DNA of 64,000 nucleotides from Plotosus lineatus (GCA_024760905.1 CM045750.1:19544419-19608418), one strand, 5' to 3'; shown: positions 1 through 10,664, numbered from the stretch's first letter. Program-made: numbers and translations. Notes: generated by a model not told the origin, from the letters alone.

Positions 1-700
1 TAGTCCCGGCTTTGATCGGATTTCAATAGGAAAATTCAATTGTGCTATTTTTCAGAAGCCGCCTTTTCTTGTGCAAGTTTCTGATATTCATATTGAGTAG
101 GAATGAGCTGGCATGAAATGGGATTAGTATTAGAGACAATTTCTCACACAAAGCATGCAACTCCCTCTGTTCTGCCAGAGTCTCTGCTAGCATGAGAAGA
201 AATCCTAGAAAATGTTTTGGATAAAGAGCTCACCATCTTCTATGAATTCTTTCTGCACTCCACATCTGAAAGCATGCAAGTTTATAAAGGTCATTTTGCA
301 TCCAGTAAATAACAAATTATTTTGGGGATGTTATAAAAATAAACAGTAATGAAACCAAAATGGCTTTAGAAGGTGTTTAAATACTGAAAATTAAATATTG
401 CTGGGGACTTAAAAAAAAAAAAAAAAAAAAAAATTCGGACCCTGTCTCGGCCCCATATCTGATCTATGGTTATAACTAGCATAAGTACCAGTAACCAGTC
501 TGTGAATTAGTAAACTTTTTTTTTCTTTGAAGGTCTTCCATGACATCTCTTTCTATCGATCTAGTATTGCATTTAGGTCACAGACCACCTAGATGAGTCC
601 TCCAGGTACATTGGTCTTGGGATAGTCATTCCAGATGCCCCCAAGTCTCATTTTCTTGGCGTCTACTTCAAGTTCTCAGCATAAAGTGCATCTTGGCTCG

Positions 701-701
<1 letters not shown>
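1..701. other. low-copy non-coding sequence
   Basis: I see no gene or recognisable repeat here apart from a poly-A run at about 411-431. The short ORF starting at 635 only reads into the following (CA)n array. Confidence 0.6.

Positions 702-773
<72 letters not shown>
702..773. repeat. (CA)n microsatellite
   Basis: An uninterrupted CA dinucleotide array of about 36 units. It accounts for the poly-His/Thr reading frame that spans it. Confidence 0.97.
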
Positions 774-775
<2 letters not shown>

Positions 776-1160
776 AATCCTGAACTTACTGTACATGACC
801 AGGTGCTGCTACTTTCCAATTACATGGATTTCTTGAAAGATTCACGCAGGTTGAATGGAGCGGCGTTTCACAGCTGCAGAGTTGTGTAAAGGAAGTTCGA
901 GTTATTGTTGACATGAAGATTTTCTAAGTTTGTATGGTCTTCTTCTGGGTTCTCTGGTGTTCTGTCATGTCCTAAAACAACTGTAAGTGGACTATGTTGT
1001 GATCCCGACAGTGGCAGTTTGGTGATACTGGAGCTTGGACTCCTGATCTTCGGATCAATAGCCCAAAGCCACAACCACTGAGCTGCTACTTCAATTTCCT
1101 CATCAGGGAAACACATTGGTAGAGTTCTGCAAGTTCTGCATAGATCCTCAATATAACATG

Positions 1161-1308
1161 TCATGATAGAGGGTAACCAAACAACAACAACAACAACAAC
1201 AACAACAAAATCATAAAAAAATGTATTCTGATAAGGCTTCTTACAAAATGCAGTCATCTTCAACACATAAATGAGTCTTCATCTTCTGTCAAATTTTACA
1301 GTAAACTA
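1161..1308. repeat. direct repeat, copy 1 (flanks K1)
   Basis: This segment of about 150 bp runs from tcatgatagagggtaacc through an (AAC)n tract to cagtaaacta. It recurs in the same orientation at 1851-2007, just past the K1 element. The two copies share (AAC)n, the phrase catcttcaacacata and the end gtaaacta, but differ at many positions. This looks like a tandem duplication with a transposon at its junction. Confidence 0.75.
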
Positions 1309-1846
1309 CAGGGATCCCTTACATTCTGCGGTTAATGGGGACCAAGACTCCACCCCTCCACTGCCGATTTCCGCAAAGTAGGATCGACCTCCCTGACGGA
1401 CGTATATGTACATGTATATGTGTATATAATATCAATAAATACATATTCAATGCGGGCAGTGGTGGCCTAGGGGTATCGGCTCCTGGATCACTGATCCTAA
1501 GGTTGGGGGTTCAAGCCCAACTCTCCATGGGTTGTCATTAGGATTAAGCGGTTCTAGAAAATGAACTGAACTGAACGTATTCAACACTATAAATGCTTAT
1601 AATAACAATTAAATATTTAAAAATAATGCATAACATGTAAATAAAATATAAATGCACACAGATGTGCACCTCACATAAAAATGTAAGTTTTTTTTTTGTT
1701 TTTTTTTTGCATAATCGGTCTTGTTTTGTCGCATTTTCCTTAACTTCCCCTATTTTTCCTTAATTTCCTTATTTTTTTATTTTTGAAAAAACCCACATTG
1801 CACTGAAGCCACAGAAACTGAAGCACAAAGTAGCGAGGGATCACTG
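1309..1846 (+). mobile_element. K1: TA-flanked inverted-repeat DNA element, carrying a nested SINE
   Basis: The left end reads cagggatccct and the right end reads gagggatcactg, with TA on both outer sides. These match the ends of the other K copies in this window. The body has the family landmarks: aaataatgcataa, a CA/GCGCAC stretch, cctcacataaaaatgtaa, and cactgaagcc near the right end. There is no coding capacity, so it is non-autonomous. Ends beginning CAG with a TA target suggest pogo/Tigger or another Tc1/mariner-superfamily source, which is inference. A truncated SINE-A1 sits inside at 1451-1577. Confidence 0.75.
1451..1577 (+). mobile_element. SINE-A1, internally deleted, nested in K1
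   Basis: The tRNA-like head (gggcagtggtggcctagg, then ggttgggggttcaagccc) joins directly to the tail-1 end (aggattaagcggtt ... aaaatgaactgaac). The roughly 200 bp body between them is missing. The 7-bp flank tattcaa occurs at 1444-1450 and again at 1578-1584. It restores the uninterrupted K sequence and so marks a true target-site duplication. Confidence 0.85.
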
Positions 1847-1850
1847 TATA

Positions 1851-1869
1851 TCATGGTAGGGGGTAACCC

Positions 1870-1901
<32 letters not shown>

Positions 1902-2007
1902 AAACATAACAAATATATTCTGATAACATGAAAAGCTTCTCACAAAACACGCTCATCTTCAACACATAGACGAGTCTTCATCTTTTGTTCAATTTTCCGG
2001 TAAACTA
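1851..2007. repeat. direct repeat, copy 2 (flanks K1)
   Basis: Diverged second copy of the segment at 1161-1308, including a longer (AAC)n tract. The minus-strand frames of both copies begin MLKM and run into poly-Val from the AAC repeat. That reflects shared DNA, not a protein. Confidence 0.75.
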
Positions 2008-2642
2008 TCCGCTTCAACAGCTGACCTTGAAGACAATAAATTACATTTTAGCTTCTGCAGTCAGGCATTTCTCAGAATGGATCCGCGTACATCTGGAAAA
2101 CAAATACAAGGAAAGCCTACACCTCAAAAAATGATCGACTGTCTTTGCCACCAGCACATTTTCCCAAAATAGACAGACGACCCGACTCACCTTTTGCAGC
2201 TCCCAGGCCTAGATTTCTTCGTTACTGGGGGGAAAAAAGGCAAATGTATTTATGGGATATTCAGATGTCTTTGTATATTCAGGTTTGTAATGAATCATTC
2301 TGTCATGCTGTCATGATGGTATTGTTTGGATACATTTGTATTAAGTAGTAAAATGAATTAATATATTTTGGGAATTGGATTTTATGCAGCTCAAGTCTTC
2401 TAGTGCACATAAACATCCTACAGCCGCCAGATGGTTGTTACATCCCAAAGGTGATGAAGCCACCCTGGTGGTCACACACCAAAACTGAGTTTGACTTCTT
2501 GGATTGAATTCATCTAGTATGAAATAGCTTGTTGTATTCAAAGCATTTGCTTTGAACATCACAAATGACAAGGGGACTTGCTGCTAGGCTGAGCTCCAGC
2601 AGATTAAAAGTAAATAAAAAAAAAAAAAAAAAAATGAATATA
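2008..2642. other. low-copy non-coding sequence
   Basis: No gene or repeat recognised, except a poly-A run at about 2617-2633. Confidence 0.5.
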
Positions 2643-2987
2643 GGGCGGCATGGTGGCACAATGGTTAGCATGTCCACCTCACATGAATACATTTGATACC
2701 CGGCCAGACTCAGGCTTTTCTTTGTGGAGTTTGCATGTTGTTCGCGTGCTTGCATGGGTCCCCCAAAGGTACCCCCAAAGGTACCCCCAAAGGTACTCTC
2801 TTTTCCTTCCATAGTCAGCGAATTGGCTGTTTCAAATCACCCATAGGTGTGAGTATGAGTTTGAATGGTTGTATATGTGCTGGCCCTGAAATGGTCCAGG
2901 GTGTACTGCACCCTTGCCAAGAGTTGGCTGAGATGGGTGCCAGCCTATCTGTGACCGTAATTAGAATTAAGTCGTTTAGAAAATGAT
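2643..2987 (+). mobile_element. SINE-B copy with an internal 12-bp triplication
   Basis: The head gggcggcatggtggcacaat with ggttagca (A box) and a degraded B box is followed by the fish-SINE body tgtggagtttgcatgtt, and then by tail 1 (ggtccagggtgtactg ... aaaatg). Within the body, a 12-bp unit (cccccaaaggta) occurs three times in a row at 2760-2795, where other copies read a single gggtactc-type segment. Confidence 0.8.
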
Positions 2988-2999
2988 ACAATGGATATT

Positions 3000-3236
3000 C
3001 ATTCATTTTCTGGACTGCATGACCCTTATTAGGGTCGAAGGGAGGCTGGCGCCCATCCCAGCTGACTCTGGGTGAGGACACAGTACACCCTGGACAGCTG
3101 ACCAGGCTATCACAGGGCAGAAACATGCTGACGGCTATGCAGCTACTCTTGTCAGAGGTCAGGATTGGTTCTTTTACATGAACCTCACACCATGGACACT
3201 GAGAGACATGGCTTATACGGTTAGCTGCACTGGGGC
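3000..3236 (-). mobile_element. SINE-A1, head missing
   Basis: Read on the minus strand, the body (aactgtctctcagtgtccat region) runs to the tail-1 end attttctggactgc. The tRNA-like head is absent beyond 3236, so this is a 5'-truncated copy. It starts only about 12 bp after the preceding SINE-B. Confidence 0.8.
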
Positions 3237-3479
3237 AGATAAACAATTTTAAATCAATTTTCGATCAAATTCATTGGAGTGTCATAAAATAAAGTTGATT
3301 GGGAAGTAGAGCTTGAACTTTTCTTGAAAAACAAACAAACAAACAAACAAAACAAAAAACAAACAAACAGGTGACCATGCACCAGCTGGGCGAATGAAGG
3401 CTCAGGCTCAGTCTCACCCAAAAGCCCTGCTATTGCTTGAAACATGTCCAGCATGCCCCTGTTCATGTGCCGTCGCCTT
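3237..3479. other. low-copy non-coding sequence
   Basis: Contains an AAAC-rich simple tract at about 3331-3368. Nothing else recognised. Confidence 0.5.
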
Positions 3480-3669
3480 GTGGGTTACATTTTCGCGCTC
3501 AAATAACCGACATATTACGAAGCGAATCAGGTCATTTTTTTCAAAATAAAAGACTTTTTCAAAATGAAAGATCATTCAGACCCAGATAATAAATAAAACA
3601 GAAATAATTAATTATTTGTTCTGCGGACCGGTGCCAATTGAACCGCGGACCGGTGGTTGGGGACCACTG
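3480..3669 (-). mobile_element. hAT transposon terminal fragment
   Basis: The minus strand begins cagtggtccccaaccaccgg and continues tccgcggttcaattggcacc. This is the usual 5' end of a vertebrate hAT element, where the terminal repeat is CAGTGGTCCCC-like and is followed by 'ccggtccgcgg'. The opposite end is not visible, so it is a solitary terminus. Confidence 0.6.
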
Positions 3670-4040
3670 ATCTATAGTGTTTCCTTCTAAGGCCAAAATG
3701 AGAGACACGTGGCACAGTCGTTTACCATATATGGAATGGGGCCTGACGTCACTTGTGTGGTGCTGTTATATGGGACACCAGACAGGAAATTTCAGTTGAA
3801 ATTTAGTAAGGCCTGCATTGTTACTCCGCTCGGGTCAGTGTGTGTTACAGTCATCTAAGTTTGTTAGACTGTTCCGATGTGTTCTGTGATGACAATGTTA
3901 AAGTGAGTGATTTTCTTTAAATGTTATTTTTCCCTTTGAAAATCTATCATCACATGGAGCCTCTATTGTAATCTATTTTTAAAGACACAATCAGATGACA
4001 TATCAGCACAGTAAATTACAACATGACAGATTTTATCATG

Positions 4041-4376
4041 GGACAGTGGTGGCCTAGTGGTAAAGGTGCTGGATCGCTGATTTTAAGGTTGGGGGTTCAA
4101 GCCCCACTCTCCACGGGGGTCACCCCCCCCCCCCCCCCTCCCCAGTGCAGCTAACTTGGTTATCAAAGGGTGGCCATGTCTCTCACTCTCTGTGGTGAGA
4201 ATCTGTAAAAGAACCACTGCTGACTTCTGACAGGAAAAGGCTGCAAAGCCATCAGCGTGTCTCTGCCCTGTGATGGCCCGGTGAGCTGCCGAAGGTGTAC
4301 TCTGCCCTCGCCCAGATTCGGCTGGGATGGGTGCCAGCCTCCTTCTGACCCTAATTAGGATTCAGCAGTTACAGAA
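4041..4376 (+). mobile_element. SINE-A1, full length with 11-bp TSD
   Basis: Head with A box (gtggcctagtggt) and B box (ggttcaagcccc), body, and tail 1 ending ttaggattcagcagttacag. The flank attttatcatg at 4030-4040 repeats exactly at 4377-4387. A run of about 19 C sits at the 'gtcccccc-agtg' point of the body. Confidence 0.93.
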
Positions 4377-4402
4377 ATTTTATCATGAATCACTGAACTG
4401 TC

Positions 4403-4744
4403 TGTCTGTCGGCTTTTTCCCTTTTACTCGGGAGTCGCCACAGGGAATCATCTGATTCGCACGTTTGATTTGGCAGAGGTTTTTACGTCCGATGCCCTTC
4501 CTGTCACAACCCTTTTAGCAAGGGACAGAAACATGCTTTGCAGCTACTCTTTACGAAAGTCAGCAATGGTTCTTTTACATGAACCTCTCACCATAGACAG
4601 TGAGAGACATGGCCCGCCTTTGATAACCCAGTTCGCTGAACTGGGAAGGGGGGGGGGGGGGCAACCTTGTGGAGAGTGGGACTCGAACCCCCAACCTTTG
4701 CATCAGCAATCCAGCGCCCTATACCACTAGACCACCACTGCCCC
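4403..4744 (-). mobile_element. SINE-A2, full length with 21-bp TSD
   Basis: On the minus strand the same head and body as SINE-A1 lead into a different tail: gggttgtgacaggaagggca, then gcgaatcagatgattccc and ggcgactcccgagtaaaagg. The 21 bases at 4382-4402 are repeated exactly at 4745-4765. The 5' part of that duplication overlaps the TSD of the SINE-A1 copy next door, so this copy inserted second. Confidence 0.94.
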
Positions 4745-4765
4745 ATCATGAATCACTGAACTGTC

Positions 4766-5480
4766 ACTTGTAATATGCTGCAGCAGCCAGGTGGCGTACT
4801 ACAACGTTTTGTATGTTGTTATATTTGTAGAAATCAATAGTGTGACCCTTAGTGTACTGTAAACCAAAAAGATTTAAAAGGTGTTTCTGGGAAGAATAAC
4901 TTTATATCCGTAATTGGGTTGGAGTTTCCATAGTTTTATTGTTGTTTGTCATTCCTTGCTAAAATTCTGCTATTTGCTAAAGCACTGGTTCGGTAAGATA
5001 TTCCCAGACAACAACCATTTCCAATTAGGGGACAGAAAACACATTTCCTACTGAGCCAGCATTTTTTTTAGTGCACTGAAACCTGACACCCTTGCTCTTG
5101 TTCAAAGGATGATAATTATAAACCAGACCTTGCATCAACAGTCTTGTCTGCAAGGGTAGTTATTATACATCAGGGGATTATTCATCTTTCCTTTGTACAT
5201 TTTCAGAACCTGAGACAGCAACACAGGGCTGGCCAGGGTGATGTCGTCTGTCCATTTATGTGTGTATTGTGTATACGGCTAATGCATACTGTTTCATGTG
5301 AAATGATGGAGCCTATTAGTAATAAATCTGAGATATGTGTGATGGCATGTGGGAGATGTGACAGCTGGGGGTATCTTTAAAAGGATCAGGTAAATCATAT
5401 GTCAGTAATTTTGCTTTTTTATTCCAAGATCGCACATCCACACTTGTGGGCACTTAAAGCAGGGAGTTGATCAGACAAGC
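4766..5480. other. low-copy non-coding sequence
   Basis: No gene or repeat recognised. The 78-codon frame starting at 5144 shows no family motif and no splice context. Confidence 0.5.
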
Positions 5481-5604
5481 ATATCTACAGGAACCCGTGC
5501 AACCATCAGGAGAACATGCAAACTCCACTCAATCAGCCATGTGGTTTGAACTCTGAACCTTCCTGTTGTGAAGCAACAGTGATAACCACTGAGCAACAAT
5601 GCTG
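5481..5604 (-). mobile_element. SINE-B head fragment
   Basis: The + strand reads gaacatgcaaactccactca, then gtttgaactctgaaccttcc and gtgataaccactgagcaac. This is the reverse of the SINE-B B box, A box and start. The tail half is missing. Confidence 0.65.
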
Positions 5605-5636
5605 CCTTATTCATTTAATTGTTTATGTGTATATTT

Positions 5637-5637
5637 G

Positions 5638-5677
<40 letters not shown>

Positions 5678-5780
5678 CCATCACATCACCATCACATCAC
5701 CACCATCACATCACCATCACATCACCACCACCACCACCATCACATCACCATCACACCACCACCACCACCATCACCACCAC

Positions 5781-5824
<44 letters not shown>

Positions 5825-5978
5825 CCATCACATCACCATCACATCACCACCACCACCACCATCACATCACCACCACCATCACATTACCATCACATCACCA
5901 TCACACCACCATCATCATCATCATCATCATCACCACCACCACCACCACCACCATCATCACCACCATCATCACCACCAC

Positions 5979-6016
<38 letters not shown>

Positions 6017-6031
6017 CCACCACCATCATCA
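5637..6031. repeat. (ATC/ACC)n compound trinucleotide array
   Basis: About 395 bp of ATC and ACC trinucleotides with interspersed accatcacatc blocks, which repeat as longer units at about 5680-5770, 5820-5900 and beyond. Every frame is open because the array lacks stop codons, giving His-, Ile- or Thr-rich translations that are not evidence of a gene. Confidence 0.95.
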
Positions 6032-6330
6032 TCTTAATCTGGGGTCGGGTTGGAAGGGAAGCAGCCGAAGAGGTCTAGACGTCTCTGTCTCTCCCCAGCC
6101 ACTTCCTTCAGCTCTCAATTTCCAGACCAGCTGACAGACACAATCCTTCCAACGTGATCTGGGTTTCTTCCTGGTTGGACATGCCTGGAACACCACACCA
6201 GGGAGGCATTTTGGAGGCATTCTAACCACCTCAGCTGGCTCCTCTCAATGCAGAGGAGCAGTAGTTCTACTTCGAGTTCCTCCAGAATGGCTGAGGTTCT
6301 CATCCTATTTCTCATCATTCCAGGACCTCC
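6032..6330 (-). pseudogene. non-LTR retrotransposon C-terminal fragment
   Basis: The minus strand encodes pieces of the region after the reverse transcriptase domain of a fish LINE: ILEELEVELLLLCIERSQLRW in one frame, then VRMPPKCLPGVVFQACPT and later PLRLLPFQPDPR in another. The change of frame between the two pieces makes it a pseudogene. The same region of the same family occurs at 22.58-23.13 kb. I cannot name the clade confidently; an L2/CR1/Rex-type or RTE-type LINE is plausible. The adjoining piece at 6331-6500 comes from further upstream in the same protein but lies on the other strand. Confidence 0.75.
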
Positions 6331-6500
6331 AGCTCTAATTGGAGTGAGTCCCAGCCGAGTGCCAAGTGGCCGAGATGAGAATCAGAACCTCCAAAGTCCG
6401 AGGCCATGGTTCTCAGCCAGAAAAGGGTTGGGATGCACCCTCCGAGTCTGGAATGAGATCCTGCCCCAAGTGTAGGAGTTAGAGTATCTTGGGGATGTAT
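6331..6500 (+). pseudogene. inverted upstream piece of the same LINE (reverse transcriptase region)
   Basis: The + strand encodes MRI-TSK ... AMVLS-RKG and then WNEILPQV followed by a damaged EFKYLGD-like end. This is the conserved stretch just upstream, in the LINE protein, of the part found on the minus strand at 6032-6330. Single-base insertions break the frame at about 6397 and a stop interrupts it at about 6474. The order and opposite polarity fit a 5' inversion made during target-primed reverse transcription (twin priming). Confidence 0.7.
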
Positions 6501-7120
6501 ATATTTGTTTAATTGTTTAAATGCATACAGTTATTTGAAACAGTTCCGCTGTCAGATAAATTAATGGAAATATAAAATGTTCCTGTGCGGAATTATTTTA
6601 ACCCGAGTCCTCAGTGCTGGTTTCGGTACTGAGAGTCAAACAAACTGTTTAGAACTAATCAGATACGAACTCAAAGTCGACTCAACTCCATTACACTATC
6701 AGTAAATTTAAAAGAATCCACCTGAATTTGGTCACAGCCGTCAAAAACAACCTTTAATAAAACATGAAGAATCCAAAAGAACCAGTGAAAAATCATTAGA
6801 AAATAAATAAATAAATCAATAAAATAAAATAAAATAAAAAATAAAAATGAATGGCTGTTCGAGTGCCAAATTTTATTTGTGATATAATTTCAAAATTCTA
6901 CATTTACATTTAAATTTTACCTTTTCAATGTTATTAGCTTATTTCATTTGTAATTTTTAATTGTCACTTTTATTTTTTTTTTAAGCCATCTGGTCATTTG
7001 GCATGAAATTAAAAATAAATAAACACATAAATAAATAAATAAAAACTAAACACATATTCTTCTATTTCTTTCTTTATTTATTTTATTTATTTATTTTTAC
7101 ATTTTTGAGACTTTCATCAT
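6501..7120. other. AT-rich low-copy sequence
   Basis: Contains AAAT-type simple tracts at about 6800-6850 and 7010-7045 and TTTA tracts at 7065-7100. No gene seen. Confidence 0.5.
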
Positions 7121-7436
7121 TAATTTTCTGTAACCACTTAATCCTAAATAGGGTCGCAGGGAGGCTGGTGACCATGCCAGCTGACTCCGGGTGAGTACAC
7201 CCTGGACAGCTCACCAGGCCATCACAGGGCGGAAACATACTGACGGCTTTGCTGATCCTCTTATGGAAAGTCAGCAATGTTTTTTGTTTACATGAACAGT
7301 GAGTGACATGGCCGGCCTTTGGTAACCCAGTTAGCCGCACTAAGGGGACCAGTGACAATTCATGGAGAGTGAGGCTTGAGCCCCCAATCTTAGGATCCGT
7401 GATCCAACACCCTTTACCACCAGGCCACCACTGCCC
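7121..7436 (-). mobile_element. SINE-A1, near full length
   Basis: Minus strand: head ggtggcctggtggtaaaggg, B box ttgggggctcaagcctcact, body, and tail 1 ending ttaggattaagtggttacag. A short deletion removes part of the 'tgaacctctcacc' segment. Confidence 0.88.
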
Positions 7437-7962
7437 AATTTTTTTGAGACGCTCTATTAAAAACAGAGATCAGAATCATGATTATATAACTAGAAGATAA
7501 ACTCAAGGCAATAGAATATATATTTTATTAATCTTATACTATGTTTTTAATTCACGGGCCACAGCAATAGGCAGATTCATGATTCCACTGTTAGAAAACA
7601 CCTGCTTCATTCTGTGAAGAGTTTTATCATTAAAAGCTGTCTCTTTTTCTTTCGAAACATCTGGACCGGCAAACAACTGTAACCTCGGTATACTATCACA
7701 TAATGTAAAAGAACTACGTGTCAAGAGGAGAATTTTTAAGCGCCTCAATGGAAGCAGTGCACCTGGTTGTTTACCACAAACACACACATACACATCTGCA
7801 GGATGCACCCAGCGGTGGTATAATTATTATGAGAAGTCAAGCAGCTCCCATTCACCAGCGCAGACCCCCACGAAGATAACAGCACTCACTCTCTGAAAGA
7901 AAAAAAAAAAGATAAATACTGCCCATTGTTATAAAAAAGGAAGAGATAAAAATAAATACATA

Positions 7963-7966
<4 letters not shown>
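7437..7966. other. low-copy non-coding sequence
   Basis: No gene or repeat recognised. The 89-codon minus-strand frame at 7539-7808 has no recognisable domain. Confidence 0.5.
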
Positions 7967-8043
<77 letters not shown>

Positions 8044-8054
8044 TGTATAATAAT

Positions 8055-8091
<37 letters not shown>
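7967..8091. repeat. (TA)n then (GT)n microsatellites
   Basis: TA array at 7967-8035 and GT array at about 8056-8091, abutting the K2 element. Confidence 0.95.
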
Positions 8092-8096
<5 letters not shown>

Positions 8097-8284
8097 AGCC
8101 CCCTCTCTTCGCTCTTCGATTCCTGCAGCCTCAGTGCATCGCAATATTCATCAAATTAAAAAAATAAGGAAATGAAGGAAGAATGGGGGAAAAGTTAAGG
8201 AAAATGCCACAAAAACAAGGCCAATTATGCAAAAAAAAAAAAAAAAATTAATTAAAAAAAAAAAAAAAAAACCTAGACAAACAC

Positions 8285-8315
<31 letters not shown>

Positions 8316-8645
8316 AACAAAACAAAAAAAAAACAACAACAAAAAAACTCCCATCAAAACTAGTTACAATTTTTGCAGGGTACACATCTGAGTGCGTGCA
8401 TGCGCATCTTTCTACGTGTATATGTGTGTGTGTATTTATATTTTATTTACATCTTATGCATTATTTTTGAATATTTAATTGATATAATAACCATTTATAG
8501 CATTGAATATTTATTTATTGATATTATATACACATATACATGTACGTATACATCAGGTGGGGGGATGATCCTACTTCGCGGAATTCGGAGGTCGCGTGGG
8601 GATTGCAGTCCCAATTAACCGACCGCGGAAAGTGAGGGATCCCTG
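8092..8645 (-). mobile_element. K2: TA-flanked inverted-repeat DNA element
   Basis: It is reversed relative to K1. The low-coordinate end matches the family right end (gcctcagtgcatcgc, then aaataaggaaatgaaggaag) and the high-coordinate end is gaaagtgagggatccctg followed by TA. The AAAAC-rich stretch at 8280-8345 is the reverse of the TTTTG tract seen in other copies. No coding capacity. Confidence 0.78.
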
Positions 8646-8653
8646 TATCTGTG

Positions 8654-8659
<6 letters not shown>

Positions 8660-8735
<76 letters not shown>
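8660..8735. repeat. (TA)n microsatellite
   Basis: About 38 uninterrupted TA units immediately beyond the K2 end. Confidence 0.95.
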
Positions 8736-8739
<4 letters not shown>

Positions 8740-8804
8740 CGGTTGTTCAGAAGAATATCATAATAACATTATAACCTAGTCATTTCCCAAACTTGCTAAA
8801 TCCT

Positions 8805-9165
8805 CCTAAGGGACAGGGAGGCTGGTGCATATCTCAACAGAGACTGGACAGCTCCCTAGGTCATCACTAGGCCAAAATACACACATGAGGGCAGGGCACA
8901 CCCTCGACAACTCACCGAGCCATTGTAGGGGCCAATACTCACACAACCATTCACACCTACGGGAGATATTTGAGCAGCCAGTTAACCTGATGTGCATGTC
9001 TTTGGACTGTAGGAGGAAACAGGAGAACCCAGAGAAGACCCCTACAAGCATGAGAAGAACATGCAGACTGCACACAGAGATGTCTTCTCGCAGGACTCAA
9101 ACCCATCACCCTCTTGCTGTGATGTGGATGTTCTACCTTCTACTCTGCTCTGCTACCAGCAGCAT
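8805..9165 (-). mobile_element. SINE-B, diverged
   Basis: The + strand reads the reverse of the family: gggaggctggtgc (tail), actcacacaaccattcacac, gtgcatgtctttggactgta, ggaggaaacaggagaaccca, then a degraded B box and head. An extra segment with a second cacaccctcgacaactcacc block suggests a duplication within the tail. Confidence 0.75.
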
Positions 9166-9579
9166 TATTCTGACCAAGTAAGTTCTGTTAGTCCTTACAT
9201 CACACTTTTTTGTATTAGAGGAGCTGCTGAATACTAATGAAAATGGAAATGCCTTTCCACTCTTCCTTTAATGTGAAGCCCATATGAACATGATAAAATA
9301 AGAATCTTTGTTGAAGTCCAATAAGGGACTGTAGTAATCCAAATGCCTCTAGCACGGATGGAGAATGATGAAGGCAGCGGGATGCAAAGCACAAAATGCA
9401 GCCTCGTAATGACATGCCAGGCAGAGACAGATGAACCGAGGTTCACATTAGATCCTCTTTTAAAGGACTTGTCCTGCAGAACGTGAGGTATAACCAACTG
9501 TCGTCTGCAGGCTATTAGCCAGCTTAGGTATATCACAAATCCCACTGAATGCGACTGTTATTAATTCAGCTGAATTTTC

Positions 9580-9581
<2 letters not shown>
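9166..9581. other. low-copy non-coding sequence
   Basis: No gene or repeat recognised. Confidence 0.5.

Positions 9582-9656
<75 letters not shown>
9582..9656. repeat. (GT)n(GA)n compound microsatellite
   Basis: GT array to about 9616, then GA array to 9656. Confidence 0.95.
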
Positions 9657-9657
<1 letters not shown>

Positions 9658-9758
9658 TGCATCTATACCCGATGTGTGAAACTGCAATCAACATCACTGC
9701 GACCATTTGATTGGCTAAAAATTCAGGCTGTCTATTCCAAAATATCATTATCTATTCA

Positions 9759-10015
9759 TCGTCATCATTCATTTTCTGTAACACTTAATCCTAATTTGGG
9801 TTGTGGGGACGTTGCCACCTATCCCTGCCAACTCCAGGCACGGGCAGAATACACCCTGTATGGCTTGCCAGGCCATTGCACGGCTGAAAAACGCTGATGG
9901 CTTTGCAGCTACTCTTGTCAAAAGTTAGTAATGGTTCTTTTACATGAACCTCACACCATAGACAGTGAAAGACATGGCCGGCCTTTGAGAACCCAGTTTG
10001 CTGCACTGTGTGTGT

Positions 10016-10046
<31 letters not shown>

Positions 10047-10139
10047 GGGGGGGCAGTCAAAACCCATGGAGAGTGGGGCTTGAACCCCCAACCTTAGGAT
10101 CAGTGATCCAGCACCTTTACTACCGGACCACCACTGCTC
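9759..10139 (-). mobile_element. SINE-A1, full length with 14-bp TSD and a G-run insertion
   Basis: Minus strand: head, B box (ggttgggggttcaagcccc), body and tail 1. The flank tcattatctattca at 9745-9758 recurs with one mismatch at 10140-10153. A (TG)n stretch plus about 21 G (10008-10053) expands the body at the position where other copies read 'gtccccccagtg'. Confidence 0.9.
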
Positions 10140-10189
10140 TCATTATCTGTTCAATTTAGCAATCCCATTACCCTCGGCTCTGAAGATTC

Positions 10190-10495
10190 CTTTATTTTCT
10201 GTATTATATCACTTTTCCACTGCAGATCAAAGCATGGACTGGAGCCAATCTTAGCTGACACCGGCAAGGACAGTTGTCAGGTCGCCAGTCGAGTGCACGG
10301 CTAACACAGAGAGACAGACAGACGTTCACGCTTATGTGTAATTTAGAGCATCCACTTAACCCAACCTGCATGTCTTTGAACTGTGAGTGAAAACCTCCGC
10401 ACCCATAGAAAACTCACACAGGCACAAAGGAAACATGCAACCTACTCACTCATACTCAGAACCTGCACTGGGCACTACACCAACATGCTGCCCGG
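10190..10495 (-). mobile_element. SINE-B, strongly diverged
   Basis: Reverse-oriented traces: actggagccaatcttagctg (tail), cctgcatgtctttgaactgt, cccatagaaaactcacacag, and a decayed head near atgctgccc. Confidence 0.6.
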
Positions 10496-10664
10496 GCTCG
10501 GAGAGGAAAAAAATCAGAATCTATCACAATCTAATCAACTGTCAAATCAAATCATTCTAACATGAGAAACATTTTAATAGTGATTAAAGTACTAAATAAA
10601 ATATGAGAAATAAGATACAATGAAGAATAGAATTAAATTGAAGGCGATATTAAATGTATTTGTT

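Noticed and set aside
868..1266. 132-codon minus-strand frame with poly-Val, similar to one at 1777-1965
   Set aside because: The similarity reflects a DNA direct repeat with (AAC)n; neither frame has a domain.
5599..6134. His-, Ile- or Thr-rich reading frames of 159-171 codons
   Set aside because: They come entirely from the (ATC/ACC)n array. Overlapping frames are equally open, so it is not a His-rich protein gene.
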